Positions 1-7,199 of a stretch of DNA of 18,750 nucleotides are shown piece by piece (positions within the stretch are counted from its first letter, which is position 1; the number at the start of each line of letters is the position of its first letter). The notes under the pieces are model-generated. The model made no database searches. It was given only the letters and a program-made list of their open reading frames with translations, and had not been told where the DNA came from. The stretch is from DAOTZS01 sp034434335 (GTDB lineage: Bacteria; Chloroflexota; Anaerolineae; CG2-30-64-16): the NCBI GenBank assembly GCA_034434335.1, contig DAOTZS010000179.1:1-18750 (forward strand), given 5' to 3'. Position numbers and translations under genes: made by a program.

Positions 1-810
1 GCGCGCCGCGCCAACCCCCACGAACATCTCCACAAACTCCGAGCCACTCGTCTCAAAGAAAGAGACCCCTGCCTCACCGGCCGTGGCCTTGGCCAGCAAC
101 GTCTTCCCCGTGCCCGGCGGGCCGACCAGCAGCACCCCCTTCGGGATGCGGCCGCCAAGCCGGGCAAAACGCTCCGGCGACTTCAGGAACTGGATGATCT
201 CCTGCAGCTCGGCGATCGCCTCATCGGCTCCCCCTACATCCTTGAACGTCACCCCAACCTCTTCTGGCTTCACCTCGGTGGCTCTGCTCTTGCCCACCCC
301 GAAGATGCCACCCAGGCCGCCTCCCAGGCTGCTTGAGCGGCGATAAGCCACATACCAGAAGACGCCCAACAGCGCCAGGGGCAGGATCCAGGAGAGCAAG
401 AAGGCACCAGCCGGGCTGGGGGGCCGTTGAAAGCTGAAACGTACGCCCGCCTTCTGAAGATCCTCCACCAGGTTGGGATCACCACCCGGGATGATCACCG
501 TATCGAATGGCACCAGCTCCGGGCCGGCCCCAGGGTTGGGGTTTTTCATCTGACCCACGATATCTGTCTCGCCGATGCGCACACTGACGATCTGGCCTTC
601 CGCCAGCTTCTGGCGGAACTCGCTATAGGGCAACTCCGTGGCCTGGATCATCAAGGGGGTCAGCACAAACTGCTGAAACAGCCACAGGACGATCAGGCCA
701 GTGATCACGTAACTGATGCTGAAGCGCATCTGGCGCTGCATGCGCTGGCGACGTTTTTCCTCGTCATCCCGATCGGAGTTCCTGAGCCTGAATTTGCGGT
801 TGTCCTTCAT
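1..810 (-). CDS. ftsH: ATP-dependent zinc metalloprotease FtsH, N-terminal part (cut by window edge)
   Basis: FtsH is a membrane-anchored AAA+ protease that degrades membrane and regulatory proteins. The 270 codons present begin at an ATG at 810-808 and run off the window start. The order is typical of the family: a charged cytoplasmic start, a first membrane helix (about residues 31-48), an extracytoplasmic segment, a second membrane helix (about 128-145), a linker containing VTFKDVGGADEA, then the AAA domain with Walker A GPPGTGKT and the FETSGSEFVEMFVGVGAA segment. Walker B, the second region of homology and the HEXXH zinc site lie outside the window. No strong ribosome binding site is seen; GAGG lies about 10 bases ahead. 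A sigma70-type promoter lies about 70 bases upstream, so the gene probably has its own transcript although it follows glnA on the same strand. Identity is very secure; completeness cannot be judged. Confidence 0.96.
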   Translation of the reverse strand, partial: MKDNRKFRLRNSDRDDEEKRRQRMQRQMRFSISYVITGLIVLWLFQQFVLTPLMIQATELPYSEFRQKLAEGQIVSVRIGETDIVGQMKNPNPGAGPELVPFDTVIIPGGDPNLVEDLQKAGVRFSFQRPPSPAGAFLLSWILPLALLGVFWYVAYRRSSSLGGGLGGIFGVGKSRATEVKPEEVGVTFKDVGGADEAIAELQEIIQFLKSPERFARLGGRIPKGVLLVGPPGTGKTLLAKATAGEAGVSFFETSGSEFVEMFVGVGAAR

Positions 811-880
811 GGGGGCACTGCCTCACTAAAGTCGCGTTACAAGACCGAACGGTTCCGGGGCGGTAGGGCCACCAGGTCAA

Positions 881-909
881 AGTATACCGCTAGCTGGCCG
901 TAAGGGCAA
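881..909 (-). promoter_or_regulatory. Predicted sigma70-type promoter of ftsH
   Basis: On the minus strand TTGCCC (909-904) is followed after 17 bases by TATACT (886-881), close to the -35/-10 consensus with optimal spacing. It would give a 5' leader of about 60-65 bases before the ftsH ATG. This is a consensus match only. Confidence 0.6.
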
Positions 910-938
910 ACAGGGGATGGCATGAGGAGTGATGTGGG

Positions 939-1002
939 CTTCGTAGTAGCGACTTTAGTCGCTTTCAGCGCGTCCCGAACGACTAAAGTCGCCACTACGA
1001 AG
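939..1002. repeat. Near-perfect inverted repeat with GCGACTTTAGT core
   Basis: Two 23-base arms (939-961 and 980-1002) are complementary at 22 of 23 positions around an 18-base spacer. The arm reads CTTCGTAGTRGCGACTTTAG followed by TCG. A partial third copy of the core (ACTAAAGTCGC at 825-835) lies just ahead of ftsH. The structure sits between the glnA stop and the ftsH promoter and could act as a transcript-end stem, but no T-tract follows it on either strand. It looks like a dispersed palindromic repeat. A small stem, GGTGA/TCACC (1023-1035), lies between it and glnA. Nothing else is seen in 811-1045 beyond the ftsH promoter. Confidence 0.8.
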
Positions 1003-1045
1003 AAAAGCGCCGGTGCCCGACAGGTGACTCTCACCCGTTGGCGTA

Positions 1046-2461
1046 CTATACGTCGAAGTACAGGGTGAACTCGTAGGGGTGAGGCCGCATGCGGATGGGG
1101 TTCACCTCGACCTCGCGCTTGTAGGCGATGTAGGTCTCCAGCATGTCGGTGGTGAACACATCGCCTTTGAGCAGGAACTCATGGTCTGCCTCCAGGGCTG
1201 CCAGCACATCGGCCAGGGAGCCGGGCACTTGCTTGACCATCCTGGCTTCCTCGGGGGGCAGGCTGTAGAGGTCCTTGTCCATCGGCTCACCGGGGTCAAT
1301 GCGGTTTTGGATGCCGTCCAGCCCGGCCATCAGCAGGGCCGCGAAGCACAGGTAGGGGTTGCAAGATGGATCGGGCGCGCGGAACTCGATCCGCTTGGCG
1401 CGCGGGCTCTTGGAGTAGACGGGGATGCGGCAGATGGCCGAGCGGTTGCGCTGTGAGTAGGCCAGGTTGACGGGCGCCTCAAACCCGGGCACCAACCGAC
1501 GATAGGAGTTGGTCGTCGGCGCCACCAACGCCAGCAGGGCCGGCGCGTGCTTGAGCAGCCCACCGATATAGTAGCGGGCCAGGTCCGAGATTTGGGCGTA
1601 GCCGGCTTCGTCGAAAAAGAGGTTCTGGCCCCCCTTCCACAGGCTCTGGTGCACGTGCATCCCACTGCCGTTGTCCTCGAACAATGGCTTGGGCATGAAG
1701 GTGGCGGTTAACCCATTCTGGCGGGCCACGTTCTTCACCATGTACTTGTAGATCATGACGTTGTCGGCCATGCGCGTCAGGGTGGTAAAACGCATGTCGA
1801 TTTCCGACTGCCCGGCCGTAGCCACCTCATGGTGATGGACCTCGACGGGCACGCCGGCGCTCTCCAGCGCCAGGACGATCTTGCTGCGCACATCCTGCAG
1901 CCTGTCGGTGGGCGGCACCGGGAAATAGCCCCGTTTGGGCGGGATCTGACCTCCGAAGTTGGGGTTCAGCTCCTTGCCGCTGTTCCACCACCCCTCGGCA
2001 CTGTCAATATAGTAGAAGGAGCAATTGACCCCACCTCCGTAGCGCACATCGTTGAAAAGGAAGAACTCGGGCTCGGGACCCCAGTAGCTCACGTCCGCGA
2101 TGCCAGTCTGCTTCAGGTAGATCTCGGCGCGCTGGGCGATGTAACGGGGATCGCGCGAATAGGGCTCTCGGGTCACGGGGTCATAGACGTTGCAGATTAC
2201 TGCCAGGGTAGGGACTTCGTAGATCGGGTCAATGAAGGCAGTATCCGGGTCCAGCATGAGGAGCATGTCGGATTCGTGGATCTCCTTGAAGCCGCGGATC
2301 GAGGAGCCATCGAAACCGATCCCCTCCTCGAAGAGTTCTTCGGTCAACTCCCGCGCGGGAATGCTGAAATGCTGCCACACTCCCGGCAGGTCGGTGAAGC
2401 GCAGGTCAACCATCTGGACCTGAGAGGCCATCTTCACGACATCGGTTGCGGTTTTAGGCAT
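1046..2461 (-). CDS. glnA: Type I glutamine synthetase
   Basis: Catalyses ATP-dependent formation of glutamine from glutamate and ammonia as a cytoplasmic dodecamer. The 471 residues match the usual GSI length. Visible family motifs are FDGSSIRGF (50-58), the metal-ligand segment GPEPEFF (128-134), VHHHEVA (208-214), the ATP-site segment DNGSGMHVHQS (263-273) and RNRSA (338-342). The segment DLYSLPPEEA around Tyr399 matches the adenylylation loop of the GSI-beta subtype, so activity is probably controlled by covalent modification. That fits the GlnE-type enzyme encoded directly upstream (119-base gap). The ATG start is supported by AAGGAGGT at 2478-2471, nine bases ahead. The leader carries an ANTAR-type hairpin, described separately. 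Function is secure; regulation is inferred. Confidence 0.98.
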   Translation of the reverse strand: MPKTATDVVKMASQVQMVDLRFTDLPGVWQHFSIPARELTEELFEEGIGFDGSSIRGFKEIHESDMLLMLDPDTAFIDPIYEVPTLAVICNVYDPVTREPYSRDPRYIAQRAEIYLKQTGIADVSYWGPEPEFFLFNDVRYGGGVNCSFYYIDSAEGWWNSGKELNPNFGGQIPPKRGYFPVPPTDRLQDVRSKIVLALESAGVPVEVHHHEVATAGQSEIDMRFTTLTRMADNVMIYKYMVKNVARQNGLTATFMPKPLFEDNGSGMHVHQSLWKGGQNLFFDEAGYAQISDLARYYIGGLLKHAPALLALVAPTTNSYRRLVPGFEAPVNLAYSQRNRSAICRIPVYSKSPRAKRIEFRAPDPSCNPYLCFAALLMAGLDGIQNRIDPGEPMDKDLYSLPPEEARMVKQVPGSLADVLAALEADHEFLLKGDVFTTDMLETYIAYKREVEVNPIRMRPHPYEFTLYFDV

Positions 2462-2509
2462 TGTCAGGAAACCTCCTTGCTGTAAAGATTATGATCAACG
2501 AAAGACCAG

Positions 2510-2533
2510 GAGCAAAGGTCCAATCCCTTGCTC
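2510..2533 (-). promoter_or_regulatory. Candidate ANTAR-protein binding hairpin in the glnA leader
   Basis: On the minus strand a 9-bp stem (GAGCAAGGG, 2533-2525, with CCTTTGCTC, 2518-2510; one G-U pair) closes a six-base loop ATTGGA (2524-2519). Position 1 is A and position 4 is G, the known signature of RNA hairpins bound by ANTAR proteins such as EutV and NasR. It lies 48 bases before the glnA ATG. The standard site has two such hairpins. The only second candidate is weak: loop ACAGCA (2483-2478), closed by U-rich pairs next to the ribosome binding site. Right after the strong hairpin, CTCCT (2512-2508) could pair with AGGAG of the ribosome binding site. Loop and stem are seen directly; binding is inferred. 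Confidence 0.6.
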
Positions 2534-2580
2534 TCTAGTTATTCGTTATCAACATATTGTTCTGGGATTTATCCCCCGCC

Positions 2581-5500
2581 CTATCCCAGCAGGCGGGTAC
2601 TGAGGCGTTGCACCCAGGTGATGTGATGGGTGAGGTCGGCGCGCAACTTCAGCGGCTCGTCGTCATAGCCCAGCCGCCGCGCCAGAAAGGCAAACTCTTC
2701 GCTGTCCTCGGGAGGCACCGTGAGGTCTCGGGCGTTGCCACGCACCATGCGCAGCGCGTTGATCAGCCGGCGCAGAAAGATGTGCGCCTCTCGCAACCGC
2801 GCGTAGTTCTCCGCAGAGATGATGCCAACCTCGGCCAGGGCAGCCATGGCCTCGCGGGTGTTGGTCAGACGCACCTGGGGATAAAGATGTCCATAGTTGA
2901 CCTGCAGCCCTTGGACGATGTACTCCAGGTCTACCAGGCCGCCCGGGCTGAACTTGGCGTTGATCGTGCCCGGGGTGACCAGATGCCTGATCTGCCGCTC
3001 GCGCATGGCACGCATGGCCGGCACGTCAAACGGCCTGCCACAGTAGACGTACTCATCGCGCAGGCGCTCGACCTCCCGGCCGAGCCCGGCATCGCCAGCT
3101 ATAGGCCGTAGCTTAATGAGCGCCTGCCGCTCGTAGCTCCACGCTGCGCCGTCCGGCGCGAAGTAGCGCCGGAAAGATTCCAGGGACACGGCCAGGCTCC
3201 CGGCGCTGCCATAGGGCCGCAATTGCAGGTCGATCTCGAAAATGCCCTCGCGGCGGGCCCGGATGGCCCGCACGACCTCCATCACCAGCTTCTCGTAATA
3301 CTCCGCCGTGGTGATCACCTGTGGCCCGCTGGTCTTGCCGTTCCCGGCATAGATAAACATCAGCTCAATGTCCGACGCGAACCCCAGTTCCCGGCCGCCG
3401 CACTTGCCCAGGCCACAGATGGTCAGCGGGCAGGGCCGGCCGTCTTCCAGGCACGGTTCGCCATATTGGCTGCGCAGTTCGGCATCGCAGAGGTGGTACG
3501 CCGCATCCACCACGACCTCGGCCAGGGTGGTCAGCTCGGCCGAGAATTGCCCGAACTGAGAGATGTGGCCCAGGATGTGGCGCATATCCACCCGGAACAT
3601 CTCTCGATCCTTGAAAGCGTTAAGCGCATCGCGGCGGGCCATGGGGTCGGGGGCGGCACGCAGTGCCTCTGCCAGTTCGGCGGCCAACTGTTCACGGCTC
3701 TTGGTGCCCTTCAGCCCATCCACATCGTGCACCACTGGAAACAGGTTGGCATACTGCATGCGCAGGAAGTCCTCCCACAGGAAGTCGCTCACCCCCAACA
3801 GACGGGCCAACGCGTTGAGCACCTCTGGCCGCTCCAGGGAGGCCAGCTCGTCGGGCCATCCGGGATGCTCAAAGAGCTGGCCCAGATACTCATGGAAATG
3901 GAGCAGGGCCGACTCCGGGTTGGGAGACTGAGGGAGGAGGTGGGTGAAGTGCTTGACCAGCACGGTCGCCGCGCGCAGCTCGCGCTGTTTATCCGCTGCG
4001 ATGATCTTGCGGCCACGGGCATCGGTGACATAGAGGGTGTCGCGCACCCGGTTGCCGACCGAGGCTACCGAGACCTGGGCAATATAGACGCCATTGAGGG
4101 CCAGAGCGTTGGTGAACTCGTACAGAAAGCCAATCGTGTCGGGCGCGTCGATGCGCAGGATGGTGTACTGCTCCGAAGTCTCGTTGTCGATCTCGATGTT
4201 GACCGGGTGCAGGGTGGCTGTGGTGCCCGGGATACGACGCACCGCTACCGCCACCCGCTTCGCCAGCTCGCCCTGGGCCTCGCGCTGCCGACGCATCTGC
4301 AGCAGGCGCACCAGGTCGGCCAGCTCGGCCGCATAGCGCAGCCACAGGTCAGGCTCGACCTCCCCCAGCACCGAACGCACGGTGAACACGTCAACGATTT
4401 TCTGCCGTGTGTCATTCACATCCTCGCCCTGAGCGCGGGGCTCGTAGGTGTAGACATGGCCATCTATGATGCTGAAGCCATGCACGAACAGCAGGCCACA
4501 GATCAGGGAAAGCTCCCCCAGATAGTCGTAGCCCACAATCGTCACCCGCCAATGAGCCTCCCCCAGGGGTTCAGCCGTCACTTCGATCGGGTTGTCGGGG
4601 CTCAGGCGCGCGGCCAACGCTGCATGATGCTGGATCTCAGCTTCGCTGAAAGTAGCCGCGTAGGAAGGGGCCATGCGGGCCAGATGCTTACGCACGGCTT
4701 CCTGGGCTGCCTCCTGGCCGGCAGGAGCAGGATCTTGGCTCCGCCCGTCCGCTCCAGCCAGGGGATTTGGACGGCGGTGAGAACCCGGTGACGGCATAAC
4801 CCCTCCCAGATGACGTTGGTAAACATCGCGGATGGCGGCTGTATACTGCTGATAGCGGGTGATCAGACGAGCCTCGGCATCCTCACCCTGAAATCCCAGG
4901 CGTTGAGCCAGGTAGTGCAGGTCCCACGGCTTCTCGGGCAGGGAGTGGGTCTGGCGGTAGTCGAGGATCTGCAGGTAGTGCTCAACGGTGCGCAGAAAGA
5001 TGTAGCCCTCGACCAGCACGCGGTAGTCGTCCTGGCAGAGGATGCCGGCTTCGGCCAACCGGCTCAGGGCCTCTAGCGTGTTGCCTCCCCGCACCTGGGG
5101 AGCGCGGCCGCCGTGTACCAGTTGCAGGTATTGGGTGACAAACTCGATGTCCCGGATCGAGCCAACCCCCAGCTTGACCTCGCCCCACTCTTTGCCCTGC
5201 TCGCGCAGCCTGGCCTCCGTACGCTGCTTCATGGCATGCACCTGGCTGCGCACGGTCTCAGGATCCTCGCTGAACAGGAATGGCATGGCCCGCGAGAGAA
5301 AATCTTTGCCCAGGCCCTCATCGCCGGCGACCGGCCGCGCCTTGAGCAAGGCCTGCTTCTCCCACAGCCGGGCATGCTGCCGGAGATAGGCCAGGTAACC
5401 GTCCAGGGTGGAGACCAGCGGGCCAACCCGTCCCCAGGGCCGCAGGCGCATGTCAACGCGGTAGAGGAATCCTTCGGCGGTGGGCTGTGTCAGGACCGCG

Positions 5501-6246
5501 ATCAATCGCTCGCCCAGCCGACGATAGATGGTGGCATTGGCCCTGGCAATAAAAAGGAGGTCAATGTCCGAGCTGTAGTTCAACTCCCGACCACCCAGCT
5601 TGCCCAGGGCCAGCACGGCGAAACCGGTCAGGTCCAGGCCCAAGGCTTGGGCCAGGGTCTTCAGGCAGGCGCTGACCACACTATCGGCCAGGTCGGAGAG
5701 CTGGCTCGTCACCGATGCCAGATCGAGCAGGCCGGTAAAGTCGCAGACCCCGATGCGCAGCAGCTCCCAATGTTGGAAACGGCGCAGGGCATCGAATGCA
5801 GCCGCGCCGTCGTCTGGCTGAACAGCCGCGCGCAGGGCCGCTGCCATGGCCCACTGAGCCTCCTGATCGAACTGGCGTCGGCTCTTGATCTCGGCCCTGA
5901 GGCCATTTTCGGCTACCCCTCCAGAAGAGGGGGCCAGCCCATCCGGATAGCTTAGCCCCCCTGAGCGGGGGACGAGCCTGGTGAGATAGCCCGGGTTGCG
6001 CAGCAAGATCTCGCTGAGAAACTGGCTGCTGGCGAACAGGGTGGCGACCACCTCCAGGGCCCGCGGCGCCTCTGCCAGATAGCTGAGCAGTTCGGGCTGG
6101 CCGGCCAGGTTTTGGACCAGGCGGGAAAGGTTCGCCAGGCCACGGTCGGGGTTGGCGGTGCGAGCCAACACCGCCTCCAGGCGCGGAGCAAGCCGCTCCA
6201 GGATAGCCTGGGTCGTGCCTGTCAGAGGCAAATGAGATAGCCCCAT
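2581..6246 (-). CDS. glnE: GlnE-type glutamine synthetase adenylyltransferase/deadenylylase with two central ACT-like domains
   Basis: Predicted to add AMP to and remove it from the regulatory tyrosine of glutamine synthetase, encoded next in the operon. The N-terminal nucleotidyltransferase half has GKLGGRELNYSSDIDLLF (about 212-229) and VDMRLRPWG. The C-terminal half has GKCGGRELGFASDIELMF (about 945-962) and IDLQLRPYG. Between them, at about 560-625 and 690-750, are two ACT-like segments; the second (IDAPDTIGFLYEFTNALA, then DTLYVTDARGRKI) resembles the ACT repeats of the uridylyltransferase GlnD. The length of 1221 residues exceeds E. coli GlnE (946) by roughly this insert. The reading frame is open up to 6363, but the upstream residues are translated leader hairpin. 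The ATG at 6246 is preferred: the family-like sequence begins there, with GAAAGG about 12 bases ahead. The C-terminal motif has Glu for the second Asp (DIE). Confidence 0.9.
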   Translation of the reverse strand: MGLSHLPLTGTTQAILERLAPRLEAVLARTANPDRGLANLSRLVQNLAGQPELLSYLAEAPRALEVVATLFASSQFLSEILLRNPGYLTRLVPRSGGLSYPDGLAPSSGGVAENGLRAEIKSRRQFDQEAQWAMAAALRAAVQPDDGAAAFDALRRFQHWELLRIGVCDFTGLLDLASVTSQLSDLADSVVSACLKTLAQALGLDLTGFAVLALGKLGGRELNYSSDIDLLFIARANATIYRRLGERLIAVLTQPTAEGFLYRVDMRLRPWGRVGPLVSTLDGYLAYLRQHARLWEKQALLKARPVAGDEGLGKDFLSRAMPFLFSEDPETVRSQVHAMKQRTEARLREQGKEWGEVKLGVGSIRDIEFVTQYLQLVHGGRAPQVRGGNTLEALSRLAEAGILCQDDYRVLVEGYIFLRTVEHYLQILDYRQTHSLPEKPWDLHYLAQRLGFQGEDAEARLITRYQQYTAAIRDVYQRHLGGVMPSPGSHRRPNPLAGADGRSQDPAPAGQEAAQEAVRKHLARMAPSYAATFSEAEIQHHAALAARLSPDNPIEVTAEPLGEAHWRVTIVGYDYLGELSLICGLLFVHGFSIIDGHVYTYEPRAQGEDVNDTRQKIVDVFTVRSVLGEVEPDLWLRYAAELADLVRLLQMRRQREAQGELAKRVAVAVRRIPGTTATLHPVNIEIDNETSEQYTILRIDAPDTIGFLYEFTNALALNGVYIAQVSVASVGNRVRDTLYVTDARGRKIIAADKQRELRAATVLVKHFTHLLPQSPNPESALLHFHEYLGQLFEHPGWPDELASLERPEVLNALARLLGVSDFLWEDFLRMQYANLFPVVHDVDGLKGTKSREQLAAELAEALRAAPDPMARRDALNAFKDREMFRVDMRHILGHISQFGQFSAELTTLAEVVVDAAYHLCDAELRSQYGEPCLEDGRPCPLTICGLGKCGGRELGFASDIELMFIYAGNGKTSGPQVITTAEYYEKLVMEVVRAIRARREGIFEIDLQLRPYGSAGSLAVSLESFRRYFAPDGAAWSYERQALIKLRPIAGDAGLGREVERLRDEYVYCGRPFDVPAMRAMRERQIRHLVTPGTINAKFSPGGLVDLEYIVQGLQVNYGHLYPQVRLTNTREAMAALAEVGIISAENYARLREAHIFLRRLINALRMVRGNARDLTVPPEDSEEFAFLARRLGYDDEPLKLRADLTHHITWVQRLSTRLLG

Positions 6247-6279
6247 GGTCCACCGATCCCTTTCACGAGCCCCAAAGCA

Positions 6280-6309
6280 ACAGCCGCCCGGCGTATGCCG
6301 GACGGCTGT
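6280..6309 (-). terminator. Terminator-like stem in the glnE leader
   Basis: On the minus strand 13-base arms (6309-6297 and 6292-6280) pair fully, with one G-U, around the loop ATAC. They are followed by TGCTTTGGG, which is only a weak U-tract. It lies between the response-regulator stop (6382) and the glnE ATG (6246), so premature termination or attenuation ahead of glnE is plausible. Its 5' arm overlaps the hexaloop hairpin at 6313-6300, so the two cannot form together. Confidence 0.5.
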
Positions 6310-6313
6310 GTCC
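6300..6313 (-). promoter_or_regulatory. Candidate ANTAR hexaloop hairpin overlapping the glnE leader terminator
   Basis: On the minus strand GGAC (6313-6310) pairs with GTCC (6303-6300) around the six-base loop ACAGCC, with A at position 1 and G at position 4. The loop and right arm are also the first ten bases of the terminator 5' arm, so formation of this hairpin would block the terminator. This is the geometry known for ANTAR antitermination, where the second hairpin overlaps the terminator. The stem is only 4 bp, and no convincing first hairpin was found upstream, so the call is tentative. Confidence 0.45.
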
Positions 6314-6381
6314 TCCCAGCGAACATCGGTGAACGAAAGACAACGCAGTAGCACTGGCCACAAAGGTGCCGACGGGAAATC

Positions 6382-6966
6382 TCAGCTCTGTCCCACCTGG
6401 TGTGCCAGGATGATGGCCTCGGCGACGTCCTTCATGGGTTTGCGAGTGTCCATGCTCATCTTCTGGATCTTGCGAAACGCCTCGGCCTCGGTAAGCCCTT
6501 GCTTATCCATCAGGATGCCCTTGGCCCGGTCCACCAGTTTGCGGGTCTCCAGGGCCTGCTGGAGGTCAGCAACCTGCTTCTGCAGGGTGCGGAATTCGCG
6601 GAAGCGCGCCAGGGCCACCTCGATGGCCGGGGCCAGGTCCTCCTCCCGGTAAGGCTTGACCAGGTAGGCGACCACCCCCGCTTCGCGCGCCCGCTCCACC
6701 AGGTCGCGCTGGCTGTAGGCGCTGAGCAGCACCACTGGGGCAATCTGCTCCTCGGTCAGGATCCTGGCCGCCTCAATGCCGTCCATATCGGGCATCTTGA
6801 TGTCCATGATCACGATATCTGGCCGCAGTTCCCGTGCCTGGTTGACCGCGCTACGACCATCGGCCACCTCACCGACTACCAGATACCCCAGGTTGGTAAG
6901 CATCTCGCGCAAGTCTGTGCGGATCAATGCCTCATCGTCTGCAATGATGACACGCGTCCGATCCAT
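6382..6966 (-). CDS. pdtaR: PdtaR-like response regulator with ANTAR RNA-binding domain
   Basis: The 194-residue protein has an N-terminal receiver domain: acidic pocket D10/D11, phosphoacceptor Asp55 in IVIMDIKMPDMDG, Ser82 and Lys104. A helical coiled-coil linker (about 115-142) leads to a C-terminal ANTAR domain (about 140-190) with VDRAKGILMDKQGLTEAEAF. ANTAR regulators do not bind DNA; when activated they bind paired RNA hairpins and prevent termination or alter translation of target mRNAs, often for nitrogen use (NasR, EutV, AmiR). The partner kinase is encoded immediately upstream, and the likely targets, glnE and glnA, lie downstream on the same strand. GGAGG lies 7 bases ahead of the ATG. 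The symbol is used by family resemblance to the mycobacterial PdtaS/PdtaR pair; orthology is not proven. Confidence 0.93.
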   Translation of the reverse strand: MDRTRVIIADDEALIRTDLREMLTNLGYLVVGEVADGRSAVNQARELRPDIVIMDIKMPDMDGIEAARILTEEQIAPVVLLSAYSQRDLVERAREAGVVAYLVKPYREEDLAPAIEVALARFREFRTLQKQVADLQQALETRKLVDRAKGILMDKQGLTEAEAFRKIQKMSMDTRKPMKDVAEAIILAHQVGQS

Positions 6967-7004
6967 ACCTGTGCCTCCATGAAGAGATTCCCCGAACCTT
7001 ATTC

Positions 7005-7197
7005 GTAACTATTCAGGCCGATTGAAATCGCCCTCCCTGGGCACTCCGTGCCAGCCCTCGCCCCGAAGGGCTCGGCCCGAGGGGGTGTCGGCCTCCGCCG
7101 ACACCCTTCATGTGTGCATCATGAGAAAGGTCGGCGAAGGCCGACTTCCGGCCGCAGGCCCCAAAAGGGTGACTTCCGGTCACCGCTGAATAGTTAC
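7005..7197. mobile_element. MITE-like element with 12-bp terminal inverted repeats and 8-bp target duplication
   Basis: The ends are exact inverted repeats: GTAACTATTCAG (7005-7016) and CTGAATAGTTAC (7186-7197). The same 8 bases, CCTTATTC, flank both sides directly (6997-7004 and 7198-7205), as expected of a target-site duplication. The 193-bp interior has no gene but several hairpins: a 10-bp stem at 7083-7106, a 6-bp stem at 7130-7145 and a 6-bp stem at 7168-7184. The right duplication copy contains the stop codon of the sensor kinase. Removing the element and one duplication copy would bring the kinase stop to 32 bases from the regulator ATG. No transposase is nearby, so it would need one supplied in trans. 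Confidence 0.8.
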
Positions 7198-7199
7198 CC

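Noticed and set aside
3223..4791. Long plus-strand open frame (522 codons) antisense to glnE
   Set aside because: It lies entirely opposite glnE, has low-complexity His/Gln-rich translation and no family motif; typical shadow in GC-rich DNA.
6247..6363. Extension of GlnE by 39 residues to an upstream ATG
   Set aside because: The added residues are translation of the leader terminator and hairpins and show no family likeness; 6246 fits better.
6314..6384. First ANTAR hairpin upstream of the glnE hexaloop
   Set aside because: Every A..G hexamer in this stretch (for example ACAGAG, AGTGCT, ACCGAT) lacks flanking complementarity beyond two pairs.
7083..7106. 10-bp hairpin as terminator of the sensor kinase
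   Set aside because: No T-tract on either strand, and it lies inside the MITE-like element, so it is better explained as part of that element.
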